Below are positions 33,594-45,300 of a DNA stretch of 64,000 bases, piece after piece. The position numbers were made by a program, and so were the translations under genes. Numbering within the stretch: position 1 is the stretch's first letter; each line of letters begins with the position of its first letter. The stretch lies in NCBI RefSeq assembly GCF_000720185.1, contig NZ_JOIY01000032.1, forward strand, positions 36,877 to 100,876. The letters run 5' to 3'. The notes under the pieces are model-generated. The model did not search any database and was not told the origin of the DNA. It was given only the letters and a program-made list of their open reading frames with translations. The DNA is from Streptomyces sp. NRRL S-340 (GTDB lineage: Bacteria > Actinomycetota > Actinomycetes > Streptomycetales > Streptomycetaceae).

Positions 33594-35123
33594 ATGAACC
33601 CTCACGCCTCTCCGGCCGCTCCTGCCTCTCAGGCATCTCAGGCGTCTCAGGCATCTTCTCCGGCCTCGCCGACCCCTCCGGCCTCTCCCGTGAACGCTTC
33701 CGTGATCGTCGTCGGCGCCGGCCCCACCGGGCTGCTTCTGGCCGGTGACCTCGCCGCCGCCGGGGTGCCCGTCACCCTCGTCGAGAAGCGCCCCCACCGG
33801 ATCAGCAACCTCTCCCGCGCGTTCGTCCTGCACGCCCGCACCCTCGAAATGCTCGACGCCCGCTGCCTCGCCGACCGCCTGGAGGCCGTCGGCCGCCCCC
33901 TGGACCGGCTGGAGCTCTTCGGCCGGCTCGCCATCGACCTCAGCGGCCTGCCCTCCCGCTACCGTCACGTCCTCGTCCTGCCGCAGTACGAGGTGGAGAA
34001 GGTGCTGGAGCGTCGCGCGGCAGAGAACGGGGTGGACTTCCGCTACGAGACCGAGGTGACCGGGCTGTCCCAGGACGCGGACGGCGTCACCGTGGAGGTG
34101 CGGGACGCCGACGGGCGGACCGCGGCGCTGCGGGCCGCGTACGCGGTGGGCGCGGACGGGATGCGCAGCGCGGTGCGGGCGGCGGTCGGGCTGCCGTTCC
34201 CGGGGCGGTCGGTGATCCGTTCCGTCGTCCTGGCGGACGTACGGCTGGCCGAGCCGCCCGAGACGCTGCTGACCGTGAACGCAGTGGGGAACGCCTTCGC
34301 CTTCCTCGCGCCGTTCGGCGACGGCTACCACCGCGTCATCTGCTGGCGCCGCGACCGTGACGTGCCCGACGACACGCCCGTCGGGCTCGACGAGGTCAAG
34401 GAGATCACCCGGCTCGCCCTGGGCCGCGACTTCGGCATGCACGACGCCCGCTGGACGTCCCGCTTCCACAGCGACGAGCGCCAGGCGCCCGCCTACCGCG
34501 TCGGCCGGGTCCTCCTCGCCGGGGACGCCGCCCACGTGCACAGCCCCGCCGGCGGCCAGGGCATGAACACCGGCCTGCAGGACGCGGCCAATCTCAGCTG
34601 GAAGCTCGCCCAGGTCGTCACCGGCCGCGCACCCGACGCGCTCCTGGACACCTACCAGGCCGAACGCCACCCGGTCGGCAGGGCCGTGCTGCGCAGCAGC
34701 GGCGGCATCGTGCGGCTCGCCATGGCCAGGCGTCCCTGGACCCGGGCGCTGCGCGCCGCGCTCGTCGCCGTTCTCGACGCCTTCCCGCCGGCCCGCCGGC
34801 TGGCCGCCGGTCAGGTCACCGGGATCGCCTTCCGGTACCGCGCGCCGCGCGGCTCCCACCGCCTCGTCGGGGTCCGGGCCCCGGACGTGGCGCTGGCCGG
34901 GGGCGGCCGGCTCTACGAGGCGCTGCGCGGCGGCCGCTTCGCCCTCGTCACTCCGGACGCCCATGAGGCGGGGGAGGGCCGCGCCGGGCGGCTCGCCGTC
35001 GCACGCTGGGCGAGCGGACGCCGTACGGCCCTGCTGGTCCGCCCCGACGGCTACGTGGCCTGGGCGGCGGACACGGCCGACCCGGCCGCGATCGAGGCGG
35101 CGCTCGCCGCCCACGTGGGGTGA
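33594..35123 (+). CDS. FAD-dependent aromatic monooxygenase (class A)
   Basis: A 509-residue flavoprotein hydroxylase of the PHBH/phenol hydroxylase type. A low-complexity Ala/Ser/Gln/Pro leader of about 38 residues precedes VIVVGAGPTGLLLAGDL, the Rossmann FAD site. The second FAD motif is GRVLLAGDAAHVHSPAGGQGMNTGLQD around residue 310. A C-terminal thioredoxin-like domain completes the usual 500-residue form. Members hydroxylate phenols, polyketides or drugs such as rifamycin and tetracyclines with NAD(P)H and O2; the substrate here cannot be told. ATG at 33594 follows GAGGAGG. The divergent TetR gene and CAACA-type operators suggest induction by a small molecule, possibly in self-protection or detoxification. 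Confidence 0.92.
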   Translation: MNPHASPAAPASQASQASQASSPASPTPPASPVNASVIVVGAGPTGLLLAGDLAAAGVPVTLVEKRPHRISNLSRAFVLHARTLEMLDARCLADRLEAVGRPLDRLELFGRLAIDLSGLPSRYRHVLVLPQYEVEKVLERRAAENGVDFRYETEVTGLSQDADGVTVEVRDADGRTAALRAAYAVGADGMRSAVRAAVGLPFPGRSVIRSVVLADVRLAEPPETLLTVNAVGNAFAFLAPFGDGYHRVICWRRDRDVPDDTPVGLDEVKEITRLALGRDFGMHDARWTSRFHSDERQAPAYRVGRVLLAGDAAHVHSPAGGQGMNTGLQDAANLSWKLAQVVTGRAPDALLDTYQAERHPVGRAVLRSSGGIVRLAMARRPWTRALRAALVAVLDAFPPARRLAAGQVTGIAFRYRAPRGSHRLVGVRAPDVALAGGGRLYEALRGGRFALVTPDAHEAGEGRAGRLAVARWASGRRTALLVRPDGYVAWAADTADPAAIEAALAAHVG

Positions 35124-35174
35124 CCGGCAGGGGCATCACAACGGGGCGCCGCCCCTCTCCGTCCCTCTCCTGCA

Positions 35175-35214
35175 CCTTTCAGGCGGGCTGAAAGGAATGC
35201 TCGAAAAGATTCGA
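35175..35214. promoter_or_regulatory. Two inverted repeats upstream of the EamA gene
   Basis: CCTTTCAG (35175-35182) and CTGAAAGG (35188-35195) form an 8-bp inverted repeat with a 5-bp spacer, and TCGAA-N4-TTCGA follows at 35201-35214. They lie 70-110 bp before the exporter start. The first could be a LysR-type operator for the regulator gene at 36344, or a terminator of the monooxygenase. Confidence 0.5.
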
Positions 35215-35283
35215 TGGACCTGACAGGTCGGTCGCTGTCACGGTGGGCTCGTCGTCCTGGCCCCGCACAGCGAAAGGACCCAC

Positions 35284-36294
35284 GTGGCCGAAGTCCTGCA
35301 CCGGACCACACCCACCTCCGCCTCCGGCACCTCCGCCTCCGGCACCTCCGCCTCCGGCACCCCTGCCCCCAATCCCGGCACCGCCGCCCCCGGCACTCCC
35401 GCCCCGCCCTCCGGCGCCCGCGCCCCCAGGCCGGTCGCCCTCGGCGTCGCGCTCGCCGCCCTCGCCACCGTGGTCTGGGCGGGCAGCTTCGTCACCTCCC
35501 GGGCGCTGCACGACAGCGTGCCGCCCGTGCAGCACGCCTTCTGGCGCTGGGTCGTGGCGCTCGTCGCCGTGGCCCCCTTCGGCGCCCGCGCCGCCTGGCG
35601 GCAGCGCGCGCTGATCCGCCGCCACCTGCGATTCGTGCTGCTGGCCTCCCTGCTCGGCGTCACCGTCTACAACACCCTGGTCAACCAGGCCGGACTGACC
35701 ACCCCGGCCGCCAACATGGGCATGATCATGGCGGCCTCCCCGGTGCTGATGGCGGTCCTCGAACGGGCGGGCGGCGTACGGCTCGGCGCGCGCCGGGTCA
35801 CCGGACTGCTGACCGCGTGTGCGGGTGTGGTGCTGCTCATCGGCGGAGGCGGCGCGGCGTCGTTCTCCGCCGGGGACCTGTGGATGATCGCGGCGGCCTG
35901 TTCGTTCGGTTCCTACAGCGCCCTGCTGCGCCGCCGCCCGGCCGAACTGGCCGGTGCCGCCTTCCTGTTCACCACGTTCCTGTTCGGCACCGTCATGCTG
36001 CTGCCCGTGCAGGTGGCCAGCTTCGCCGTCCAGGGCGGCTTCGACGTCCGGCCCGGCACGGTCCTGCCCCTCCTCTACGTCGGTGTGCTGTCCTCCGCCG
36101 TCGCCTTCTTCTCCTGGAACAAGGCGATCTCCCTCGTCGGACCCACCCGCGCCGGACTCGTCTACTACGTCCAGCCGGTCTGCGTGGCCCTGTTGTCCTG
36201 GGCGCTGCTCGGAGAGGCGGTCGGCCCGTTGCAGGCGCTGTGCATGGCGCTGATCCTGGGCGGTGTCGTCCTCGGGACCGCCTCGCGCCGCTGA
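35284..36294 (+). CDS. EamA/DMT-family transporter
   Basis: A 336-residue membrane exporter with ten predicted helices and two EamA repeats. The first repeat starts near residue 50 (VALGVALAALATVVWAGSF) and the second near 200. The signature GPTRAGLVYYVQPVCVALLSW, with the GE of LLGEAVGPLQ, is in the last helices. The N-terminus is a low-complexity stretch with three tandem TSASG units. DMT proteins export amino acids or other small metabolites. GTG at 35284 follows AAAGGA. The LysR gene downstream, same strand and 49 bp away, may control it. Confidence 0.9.
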   Translation: MAEVLHRTTPTSASGTSASGTSASGTPAPNPGTAAPGTPAPPSGARAPRPVALGVALAALATVVWAGSFVTSRALHDSVPPVQHAFWRWVVALVAVAPFGARAAWRQRALIRRHLRFVLLASLLGVTVYNTLVNQAGLTTPAANMGMIMAASPVLMAVLERAGGVRLGARRVTGLLTACAGVVLLIGGGGAASFSAGDLWMIAAACSFGSYSALLRRRPAELAGAAFLFTTFLFGTVMLLPVQVASFAVQGGFDVRPGTVLPLLYVGVLSSAVAFFSWNKAISLVGPTRAGLVYYVQPVCVALLSWALLGEAVGPLQALCMALILGGVVLGTASRR

Positions 36295-36331
36295 GGCCCG
36301 CGGTGGCGCCGCCCGCCCCGGCCCCGGCGTA

Positions 36332-36337
36332 TAGGTT
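36332..36337 (+). promoter_or_regulatory. -10 element of a leaderless promoter (LysR gene)
   Basis: TAGGTT lies exactly six bases before the ATG at 36344, and there is no ribosome-binding sequence. The LysR gene therefore probably has its own leaderless transcript. Confidence 0.6.
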
Positions 36338-36343
36338 GCCGCC

Positions 36344-37264
36344 ATGGCCGAGTGGGAGATCCGGAAGCTGCGCATCCTGCGGACGCTGGGGGAGCGGGGG
36401 ACCGTGACGGCGACGGCAGAGGCGCTGCACATGACCCCGTCCGCCGTTTCCCAGCAGCTGACCAACCTGGCGGCCCAGCTCGGGGTGCCGCTCCTGGAGG
36501 CGCAGGGACGGCGGGTGCGGCTCACGGACGCGGCCCGGCTCGTGCTCCGGCATGCGGAGGCGGTGTTCGAGCAACTGGAGCGCGCGGAGGCCGAACTGTC
36601 CGCGTACGCGCACGGGGAGACCGGCGAGGTGCGGGTCGGGGCCTTCTCGACCGCGGTGCCCGCCCTCGTCGTGCCGGCCGCGCGGGCGCTGCGGGCGACG
36701 CACCCGGGGGTGACCGTGCGGGTGCGGGAGGCGGAGGCGGGCGAGGCGTACGACCTGCTGGCCGCCGGCGAGGTGGACCTCGCGCTGTCGCTGGCCGCGC
36801 ACGCGCCGACCCCGGTGGACCCGGGCTTCACCCGGGTGCCGCTGCTCGCCGACCCGCTCGACCTCGCCCTCCCGCCGGACCACGCGCTGGCCGCGGCGCC
36901 CCGGGTGCGCCTGGCCGACCTCGCGGCCGAGGCGTGGATCTTCGGCGGCAGCGGCCCCTGGTCGGACATCACGCGGACGGCCTGCGAGGCCGCCGGGTTC
37001 AGCCCGTACCAGGGGCACTCGGCGGCCGGGTGGACCGCGATCCTGGCGATGGTGGAGGCGGGCATGGGCGTGGCGCTCGTGCCCCGCATGGCGGCCGTGC
37101 GCCGGGACGGGGTCGTGATGCGCGCCCTGGGCGCGGACCGCCCGTACCGGCACGTGGTCGCGGCCCTGCGGAAGGGAGCGCGGGACGCGCCCGCACGCAG
37201 GACGGTCCTGGCGGCCCTGCGGACGGCGGCCGCCGGCCTCACCGGCGAGGAACAGCCGGCCTGA
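36344..37264 (+). CDS. LysR-family transcriptional regulator
   Basis: A 306-residue LysR-type regulator. The N-terminal winged HTH (RKLRILRTLGERGTVTATAE, then MTPSAVSQQLTNL) lies at residues 5-45. A linker helix and a two-lobed effector domain follow, with VRVGAFSTAVPALVVPA starting near residue 92. It most likely controls the EamA exporter upstream, as such pairs are common, but direct evidence is limited to proximity and the inverted repeat at 35175-35195. The ATG at 36344 is unambiguous. Confidence 0.92.
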   Translation: MAEWEIRKLRILRTLGERGTVTATAEALHMTPSAVSQQLTNLAAQLGVPLLEAQGRRVRLTDAARLVLRHAEAVFEQLERAEAELSAYAHGETGEVRVGAFSTAVPALVVPAARALRATHPGVTVRVREAEAGEAYDLLAAGEVDLALSLAAHAPTPVDPGFTRVPLLADPLDLALPPDHALAAAPRVRLADLAAEAWIFGGSGPWSDITRTACEAAGFSPYQGHSAAGWTAILAMVEAGMGVALVPRMAAVRRDGVVMRALGADRPYRHVVAALRKGARDAPARRTVLAALRTAAAGLTGEEQPA

Positions 37265-37396
37265 CCCCCGGACGACCGCGGCCCGGCCGCACCGGCACCG
37301 GCACCCGGCAAGGGGGCGAAACTCGAACCGGGCGTCCCACCGGCAAGAGAGCCCCACCCCAGACGGGGCGTCGCCCCGGCCCAGACCAGGCGCCCC

Positions 37397-37480
37397 CTCC
37401 CCGCATGCCGTGCCGGGGCGTCGTACCGGCAAGGAGGGGGGCGCCCGGCCGAGACCGGGCGCTCCCCGCATGCCGTGCCG
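37397..37480. terminator. Convergent terminator flanked by a 19-bp direct repeat
   Basis: GCGCCCGG (37441-37448) and CCGGGCGC (37455-37462) form a stem that extends outward through GGGG and CCCC (about 37435-37467). It lies between the convergent LysR and pepN genes. The 19-bp CTCCCCGCATGCCGTGCCG occurs at 37397-37415 and again at 37462-37480. Confidence 0.6.
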
Positions 37481-37516
37481 CGCGTACGGCGCGGTACCGC
37501 GCCTGTCGCGCCGCCG

Positions 37517-40096
37517 CTACTTGGCGGCCGCGTCCGCCGCCTGGGCCTTCAGCGAGCGCTCGACACCCGCGCGCGATTCGGAGACCAGCCGGCGCAGGGC
37601 CGCGTTCGGGGCGGCGGAGGCCAGCCACTCGTCGGTGCGGCGCAGCGTGTCCTCCTCGACCTGGACCGCCGGGTACAGGCCGACCGCGATCTGCTGGGCC
37701 ATCTCGTGGGAGCGGGAGGCCCAGATGTCCTTGAGCACCTCGAAGTACCGCTCGGTGTACGGCGCCAGCAGCTCGCGCTGGTCGGTCTGGACGAAGCCCG
37801 CGATGACCGCCTCCTGGACGGCGTTCGGGAGCTTGTCGGAGTCGACGACCGACGCCCAGGCCTCCGCCTTGGCCTCCTCGGTCGGCCGGGCGGCGCGGGC
37901 GGTGGCCGCGTGCCGCTCACCGGCGGCGGTCCGGTCCCGCTCGTACTCGCCGGCGATCTCCGCCTCGTCGAACCGGCCCACCGCCGCGAGCCGCTGCACG
38001 AACGCCCAGCGCAGCTCCGTGTCGACGGCCAGGCCCTCGATGGTCTGCGTGCCCTCCAGCAGGGCGTTGAGCAGGTCGAGCTGCTCGGGGGTGCGGGCGG
38101 TCGCCGCGAAGGCGCGCGCCCACGCGAGCTGGTGGTCGCTGCCCGCCTCGGCGGCGCGCAGGTGGGCCAGCGTGGCGTCGGTCCAGCGGGTGAGCAGGGC
38201 GTCGCGGGCGGCCGGGTCGGCGTACAGGTCGATGGCCAGCTTCACCTGGCGGTGCAGCGACTGCACCACGCCGATGTCGGACTCCTTGCCGATCCCGGAC
38301 AGCACCAGGGACAGGTAGTCGCGGGTGGCCAGCTCGCCGTCGCGGGTCATGTCCCAGGCGGAGGCCCAGCACAGGGCGCGCGGCAGCGAGGACGCGAAGT
38401 CGCCGAGGTGCTCGGTGACGAACGCCAGCGACTGCTCGTCCAGGCGGACCTTGGCGTAGGACAGGTCGTCGTCGTTGAGCAGGACGACCGCCGGACGGCG
38501 CCGGCCGGCCAGCTGCGGTACGGCGGTCAGTTCGCCGTCCACGTCCAGCTCGATCCGGCCGTCCTCGGCGCGCACCAGCTTGCCGCTCGCCTCGTCGAGG
38601 TCGTACAGGCCGATCGCGATGCGGTGCGGGCGCAGCACCGGCTCGCCCTTGGCGCCGGCGGGCAGCGCGGGGGCCTCCTGGCGGACGGCGAAGGAGGTGA
38701 TGACCCCGTCCGCGTCCGTCTCGATCCGCGGGCGCAGGATGTTGATACCGGCCGTCTCCAGCCACTTCTTCGACCAGGTCTTCAGGTCGCGCCCGGAGGT
38801 CTCCTCCAGGGCGCCCAGCAGGTCGGACAGGCGCGTGTTGCCGAAGGCGTGCCGCTTGAAGTACGCCTGCACGCCGCGGAAGAACTCGTCCATGCCGACG
38901 TACGCCACCAGCTGCTTGAGGACGCTGGCGCCCTTGGCGTAGGTGATGCCGTCGAAGTTGACGAGGACGTCGTCCAGGTCGTTGATGTCCGCCATGATCG
39001 GATGTGTGGAGGGCAGCTGGTCCTGCCGGTAGGCCCACGTCTTCATGGAGTTGGCGAACGTCGTCCACGAGTGCGGCCAGCGCGAGCCGGGGGCGTGCGC
39101 CTGGCAGGCGATGGAGGTGTAGGTGGCGAACGACTCGTTCAGCCACAGGTCGTTCCACCACTCCATGGTGACCAGGTCGCCGAACCACATGTGGGCCAGC
39201 TCGTGCAGGATCGTCTCCGCCCGCACCTCGTACGCCGCGTCGGTCACCTTGGACCGGAAGACGTACTGGTCGCGGATGGTGACCGCGCCCGCGTTCTCCA
39301 TCGCGCCCGCGTTGAACTCGGGCACGAAGAGCTGGTCGTACTTGGCGAACGGGTAGGCGTAGTCGAACTTCTCCTGGAACCAGTCGAAGCCCTGCCGGGT
39401 GACCTCGAAGATCGCGTCCGCGTCGAGGAACTCGGCGAGCGAGGGCCGGCAGTAGATGCCCAGCGGCACGGACTGCCCGTCCTTCTCGTACGTGCTGTGC
39501 ACGCTGTGGTACGGGCCGACGATCAGCGCGGTGATGTACGTCGAGATGCGCGGCGTCGGCTCGAACACCCAGACGTTGTCCTGCGGTTCGGGGGTGGGCG
39601 AGTTGGACACGACGGTCCAGCCCTCGGGCGCCTTCACGGTGAACTGGAAGGTGGCCTTCAGGTCCGGCTGCTCGAAGGAGGCGAAGACCCGGCGGGCGTC
39701 CGGCACCTCGAACTGCGTGTACAGGTACGCCTGGTCGTCGACCGGGTCGACGAAGCGGTGCAGGCCCTCACCGGTGTTGGTGTAGGCGCAGTCGGCGACG
39801 ACCCGCAGGACGTTGCGGCCCTGGAGCAGGCCGGGCAGGGCGATGCGGGAGTCCTTGAAGACCTCCGCCGGCTCCAGCGCGTCGCCGTTGAGGGTCACCT
39901 CGTGGACGGCCGGGGCGATCAGGTCGATGAAGGACTCGGCGCGGTCCTCGGCGACGTCGAAGCGCACCGTGGTCACGGACCGGTAGGTACCGCCCTCCTG
40001 CGCGCCGGAGAGGTCGAGATCGATCTCGTACGAGTCAACGGTGAGCAGCTTCGCCCGCTGCTGCGCCTCTTCGCGAGTCAGGTTTGTGCCAGGCAC
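37517..40096 (-). CDS. pepN: Aminopeptidase N (M1 family), first copy
   Basis: An 859-residue cytoplasmic zinc aminopeptidase that removes N-terminal residues from peptides. The exopeptidase motif GAMEN (in FNAGAMENAGAV) is near residue 250. The zinc site HELAHMWFGDLVTMEWWNDL has its distant glutamate in LWLNESFA near 305-325. The C-terminal ERAP1-like helical domain is complete. No signal peptide is present. The start is GTG at 40094-40096 (VPGTNLTREEA), with GAGGAG eight bases upstream; the frame extends 80 codons further without support. A paralogue lies at 49175-51760. Confidence 0.95.
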   Translation of the reverse strand: MPGTNLTREEAQQRAKLLTVDSYEIDLDLSGAQEGGTYRSVTTVRFDVAEDRAESFIDLIAPAVHEVTLNGDALEPAEVFKDSRIALPGLLQGRNVLRVVADCAYTNTGEGLHRFVDPVDDQAYLYTQFEVPDARRVFASFEQPDLKATFQFTVKAPEGWTVVSNSPTPEPQDNVWVFEPTPRISTYITALIVGPYHSVHSTYEKDGQSVPLGIYCRPSLAEFLDADAIFEVTRQGFDWFQEKFDYAYPFAKYDQLFVPEFNAGAMENAGAVTIRDQYVFRSKVTDAAYEVRAETILHELAHMWFGDLVTMEWWNDLWLNESFATYTSIACQAHAPGSRWPHSWTTFANSMKTWAYRQDQLPSTHPIMADINDLDDVLVNFDGITYAKGASVLKQLVAYVGMDEFFRGVQAYFKRHAFGNTRLSDLLGALEETSGRDLKTWSKKWLETAGINILRPRIETDADGVITSFAVRQEAPALPAGAKGEPVLRPHRIAIGLYDLDEASGKLVRAEDGRIELDVDGELTAVPQLAGRRRPAVVLLNDDDLSYAKVRLDEQSLAFVTEHLGDFASSLPRALCWASAWDMTRDGELATRDYLSLVLSGIGKESDIGVVQSLHRQVKLAIDLYADPAARDALLTRWTDATLAHLRAAEAGSDHQLAWARAFAATARTPEQLDLLNALLEGTQTIEGLAVDTELRWAFVQRLAAVGRFDEAEIAGEYERDRTAAGERHAATARAARPTEEAKAEAWASVVDSDKLPNAVQEAVIAGFVQTDQRELLAPYTERYFEVLKDIWASRSHEMAQQIAVGLYPAVQVEEDTLRRTDEWLASAAPNAALRRLVSESRAGVERSLKAQAADAAAK

Positions 40097-40208
40097 GCGG
40101 TCATCTCCTCGTGATGTGTGGATTGCGTCATCCTTCCATGCGACCCGCGCCCGACGCGACGACCGATTTCCGCCGGTGGACGGCGTTCGAACAGGCGAGC
40201 CTGGAGGC

Positions 40209-40724
40209 ATGACGACAGCGGAAGCGACGCGAGAAGTGGAAGAGCGGGCGGTCGGACGCGCCCGTGCCATCGGCCCGGCCGTGCTGGCCGGACTGCGGGA
40301 GCGGGACGACGCCGGACGCCCGGCGGCGCCGTTCACCGACGAGGAGGGCGGTGCGCCGCTGCGCTGCTGCCTGCGCAGGAGCGCGCCGGGCGAGGTGATC
40401 GCGCTGGTCAGCTACGCGCCGCTGCGGCGCTGGGCGGCCGAGACGGGCGCCGCGCCGGGGGCGTACGACGAGCAGGGGCCCGTCTTCGTCCACGGGCGCG
40501 AGTGTGCGGGGCCGCAGGGCGCGGACCTTCCCTTCACGAACGCGCATCGGGTGGTGCGCCGCTACTCGGCCGGGGGGCGCATCCTGGGCGGGCGGCTGGT
40601 GGAGCCGGGCGCCGCGCACCTCGGCGCCGCCATCGCGCAGGCGTTCGACGATCCGGACGTGGCACTGGTCCACGTCCGGGCCGTCGAGTACGGCTGCTTC
40701 CTCTACGAGGTGCGCAGGCCCTGA
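40209..40724 (+). CDS. DUF1203-type protein
   Basis: A 171-residue protein with the DUF1203 pattern: LRCCLRRSAPGEVIALVSYAPL, then GAYDEQGPVFVHGRECAGP at about 86-104, and the conserved end DVALVHVRAVEYGCFLYEV. Function is unknown for the family. It has no signal peptide or membrane segment. The ATG at 40209 follows GGAGG very closely, so the spacing is short. It is divergent from pepN and convergent with asd. Confidence 0.85.
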   Translation: MTTAEATREVEERAVGRARAIGPAVLAGLRERDDAGRPAAPFTDEEGGAPLRCCLRRSAPGEVIALVSYAPLRRWAAETGAAPGAYDEQGPVFVHGRECAGPQGADLPFTNAHRVVRRYSAGGRILGGRLVEPGAAHLGAAIAQAFDDPDVALVHVRAVEYGCFLYEVRRP

Positions 40725-40747
40725 CGCCGGGGCGGGCGGCCGGCCGG

Positions 40748-42301
<1,554 letters not shown>

Positions 42302-45300
42302 TTACGGCAGGACCTTGCCGATCTTCACGCTGCCGGTGCCCGCGACGGTGCCCCGCGCGTTCACCAGCTGCACCTGCCCGAAGAACTCGCGTCCCTCGGG
42401 CGCCTGCGCCGCGGCGGTGACCTGGCCGGTCACCGTCGCCGACGCCCCGGTGCCCAGCTTGACCGCCGCCGACTCGTCCACCGACACGGTGCCGAGCGCG
42501 GCGGAGAAGAACACGTCCCGGTAGTCGTACGCCGTGGAACCGGAGGGCACCGAGTACGCGGTGACCTCCACGGTGTACGTGCCGGCCGCCGGCGAGGCGA
42601 TCGACACCGACTCCTCGGAGTCGCCGTCCGCGGACTTCGCGACCTCCTTGCCGCTCGCGTCGTAGACGACCAGGTCCAGGTCGGCCGACTTGTCCGAGAC
42701 CCCGCCGATGGCGACGTCGAGCGACTTGGCGCCCTCGGGGACGGTCACGGTCGTGGTCTGCTTCTCACCGTTGCGCACGGTGGGCCGGTCCGACTTGGCG
42801 GAGCCGAGGGGACCGCCGGCCAGCCTGCCGTCCAGGGCGGCGTAGGCGTTGGTCACCTTCCAGGAGGCGGTGACCGGCGTGCCGGCCTTCGCCTCGGGCA
42901 CGGTCACGGTCTGCGGGTCGAAGGACGCGCCCAGGACGGCGACGTCCAGCCGGTAGGGGTTGTCGAGCAGCGGCGAGGTGCGGCGCGCCTCGACCTCGAC
43001 CTCCCACACGCCCGGCTGCGGGTCGGCGTAGGAGCGGACGTCGGGCCTGCAGCCGTTGCCGTCGAGGTAGTTGTTGTAGCAGTAGGGCGTCGAGGTGTTG
43101 TCGACCGGGACGCCGTAGGGGTGGACGGCGATGAAGCGGGTCTGGCTCTTGTCCTTCAGCCCGCCGATCGCGACCTCCAGCGACTTGGCGCCCTCGGGCA
43201 CGGTCAGGAAGTAGGAGCGGGTGCTGTTGCGCTCCACCGAGGACGTGTCGGAGTAGGTGTACCGGACCGGGTCCGCGACCACGACGGTGGTGAGGATCTG
43301 CCGGTCGACGCCGGTGGTGAAGGGGTCGTCGACCTCCAGGATCGCGCTCTTGAGGCCCGCCGAGCGGGGAGCGGCCTGCACCTTGACGGTCACCGGCTCG
43401 TTCAGCGGCAGGCGCACCAGGGGCGAACCGACGACACGGAAGGTGTGGTCGGCGTTGTTCGCGATGCGCAGCGTGTGCCACACCGCCCGGTCCGGGCCGG
43501 AGGTGCGGGTGACCGTGATGTCGTAGGTCTTCTGCTGGCCCGCCTTCAGGCCGCCCTCGCGGTCGTAGAGGCCGGTGCCGTAGCCGGGGGTCTTCAGGGC
43601 TTGGTCGATCGCGGTGTCGACCGGGGCCCGGACCGTGTACTCGTGGGCGTCGGCGCCGCGGCGGATCGCGTTCCAGGCGTCCACGACGTCGATCCGGCCG
43701 GCGCCCTCCTCGTAGGCCTGGGCGCCCGGGATGTGGTGGGCGGTCGAGGTGAGCGCGGTGCGCAGCTTCGCCGGGGTCAGGTCGATGTGCTGCTGCCTGG
43801 CGGCGCTCAGCAGCAGCGCGGAGGCGCCGGTGGCCTGCGGGGAGGCCATCGAGGTGCCCTGGAGCATCGAGTAGCCGGCCGGCAGCGGGTAGCCCGCCTC
43901 GGCGACCGGGGAGCCCGGCAGCCAGGTCTGGGTGGTGTTGATCGCCGCGCCGGGGGCGACCAGCGTGGGGGTGAAGCCGCCGTCCTCACGCGGGCCGCGC
44001 GAGGAGAACGGCATCATCGCGTACCGCGTCCGCACGGCGGAGCCGTAGTTCGCGGCCCAGGTCTCCTTGGAGATGCCGGCGCCGACCGAGATCACCTTGT
44101 CGGCAAGGCCCGGGTCGCCGATGGTGTTGGCGCCGGGGCCGGAGTTGCCCGCGGAGATGACGAGCTGGACGCCGTAGGTGTCGATCAGACGGGTGTACAG
44201 CTCGGCGCGCGCGTTGTTGCCGTCGTTGAGCGCCGGCAGACCGCCGATGGACATGTTGACGATGTCGACACCGCGGTTCGCGACGAGGTCGATCATGCCC
44301 TCGGTGAGCGCCACGTTGGTGCAGCCGCCGCTCCAGGTGCAGGCGCGCGAGGAGACGATCTTCGCGCCGGGGGCCGCGCCGTTCATCTTCCCGCCGAACA
44401 GGCCGTTGGCGGCGGTGATGCCGGCGACGTGGGTGCCGTGCTCGGACTCGATGACGCCGATGTTGACGAAGTCGGCCTTCTTGCCGGTCCAGGACCCGCC
44501 GTAGGGGTCCATCGGCACGTCCTTGCGGATCTGCACGACGAACGGCTGCCGCTCGACGACGTCCGTCTTCGGGTCGTCGGTGCCGAAGTAACCGACCTGG
44601 AAACCGTCCTTGTACGGCTTCATCGGCGTGTCGTCGGTGAAGTCGTTGTTGTTGTTCAGGTCGACGCGGACGGTGCCGGCGGCCGGGTCGTACAGGACGC
44701 CCCAGGAGTCGGTGGTGTCGCCGTCGCGGTTCGCGTCGCCCTTGGCGTCGCCGCCCGCGGTCGCGGACTCCTTGAAGGTGCTGATCTCGTACGAGCCCGC
44801 CGGGGCCTTCCAGCTCTGGCCGCCGTAGGTGAAGGCCGGCCCGGAGACCGGGTTGACCATCGGGCGCCAGGTGGCGTCGCCGTCGATGATCGGGTCGGTC
44901 GCGGTCACCCAGTCGACGATCTTGCGCTCGCCGGTGGTGGTCCGCTGGAGCGCCGGGTGGCCGAGGTCCACACCGGAGTCGAGGATGCCGATGGTGACGC
45001 CCCGGCCGTCCGCCTGCGCGTCGCGGCGCACGAAGTCGACGGCGCCCGTCTCGAAGGACGGGTTGTACGGGTTGGCCGCGGGCGTGTTCCTGCCGGGCGC
45101 GGGGTAGGCGGCGCTGTCGCCCTTGCCCTGCCCGCCCTTGCCCCGCGCGCTCTCGCCCGGCGCGTCCTGGGCGGTGCCCGCGTCCGGTGCCGGGTCGTCG
45201 AGCGGTATCTCCTGGCGCAGGTCGATGGCGTGCACCGAGGACAGCTTCTCGGCTGCGCTGATCACCGAGTCGGCCGCGGCGGTCGGCACGGTCGCGCGGA

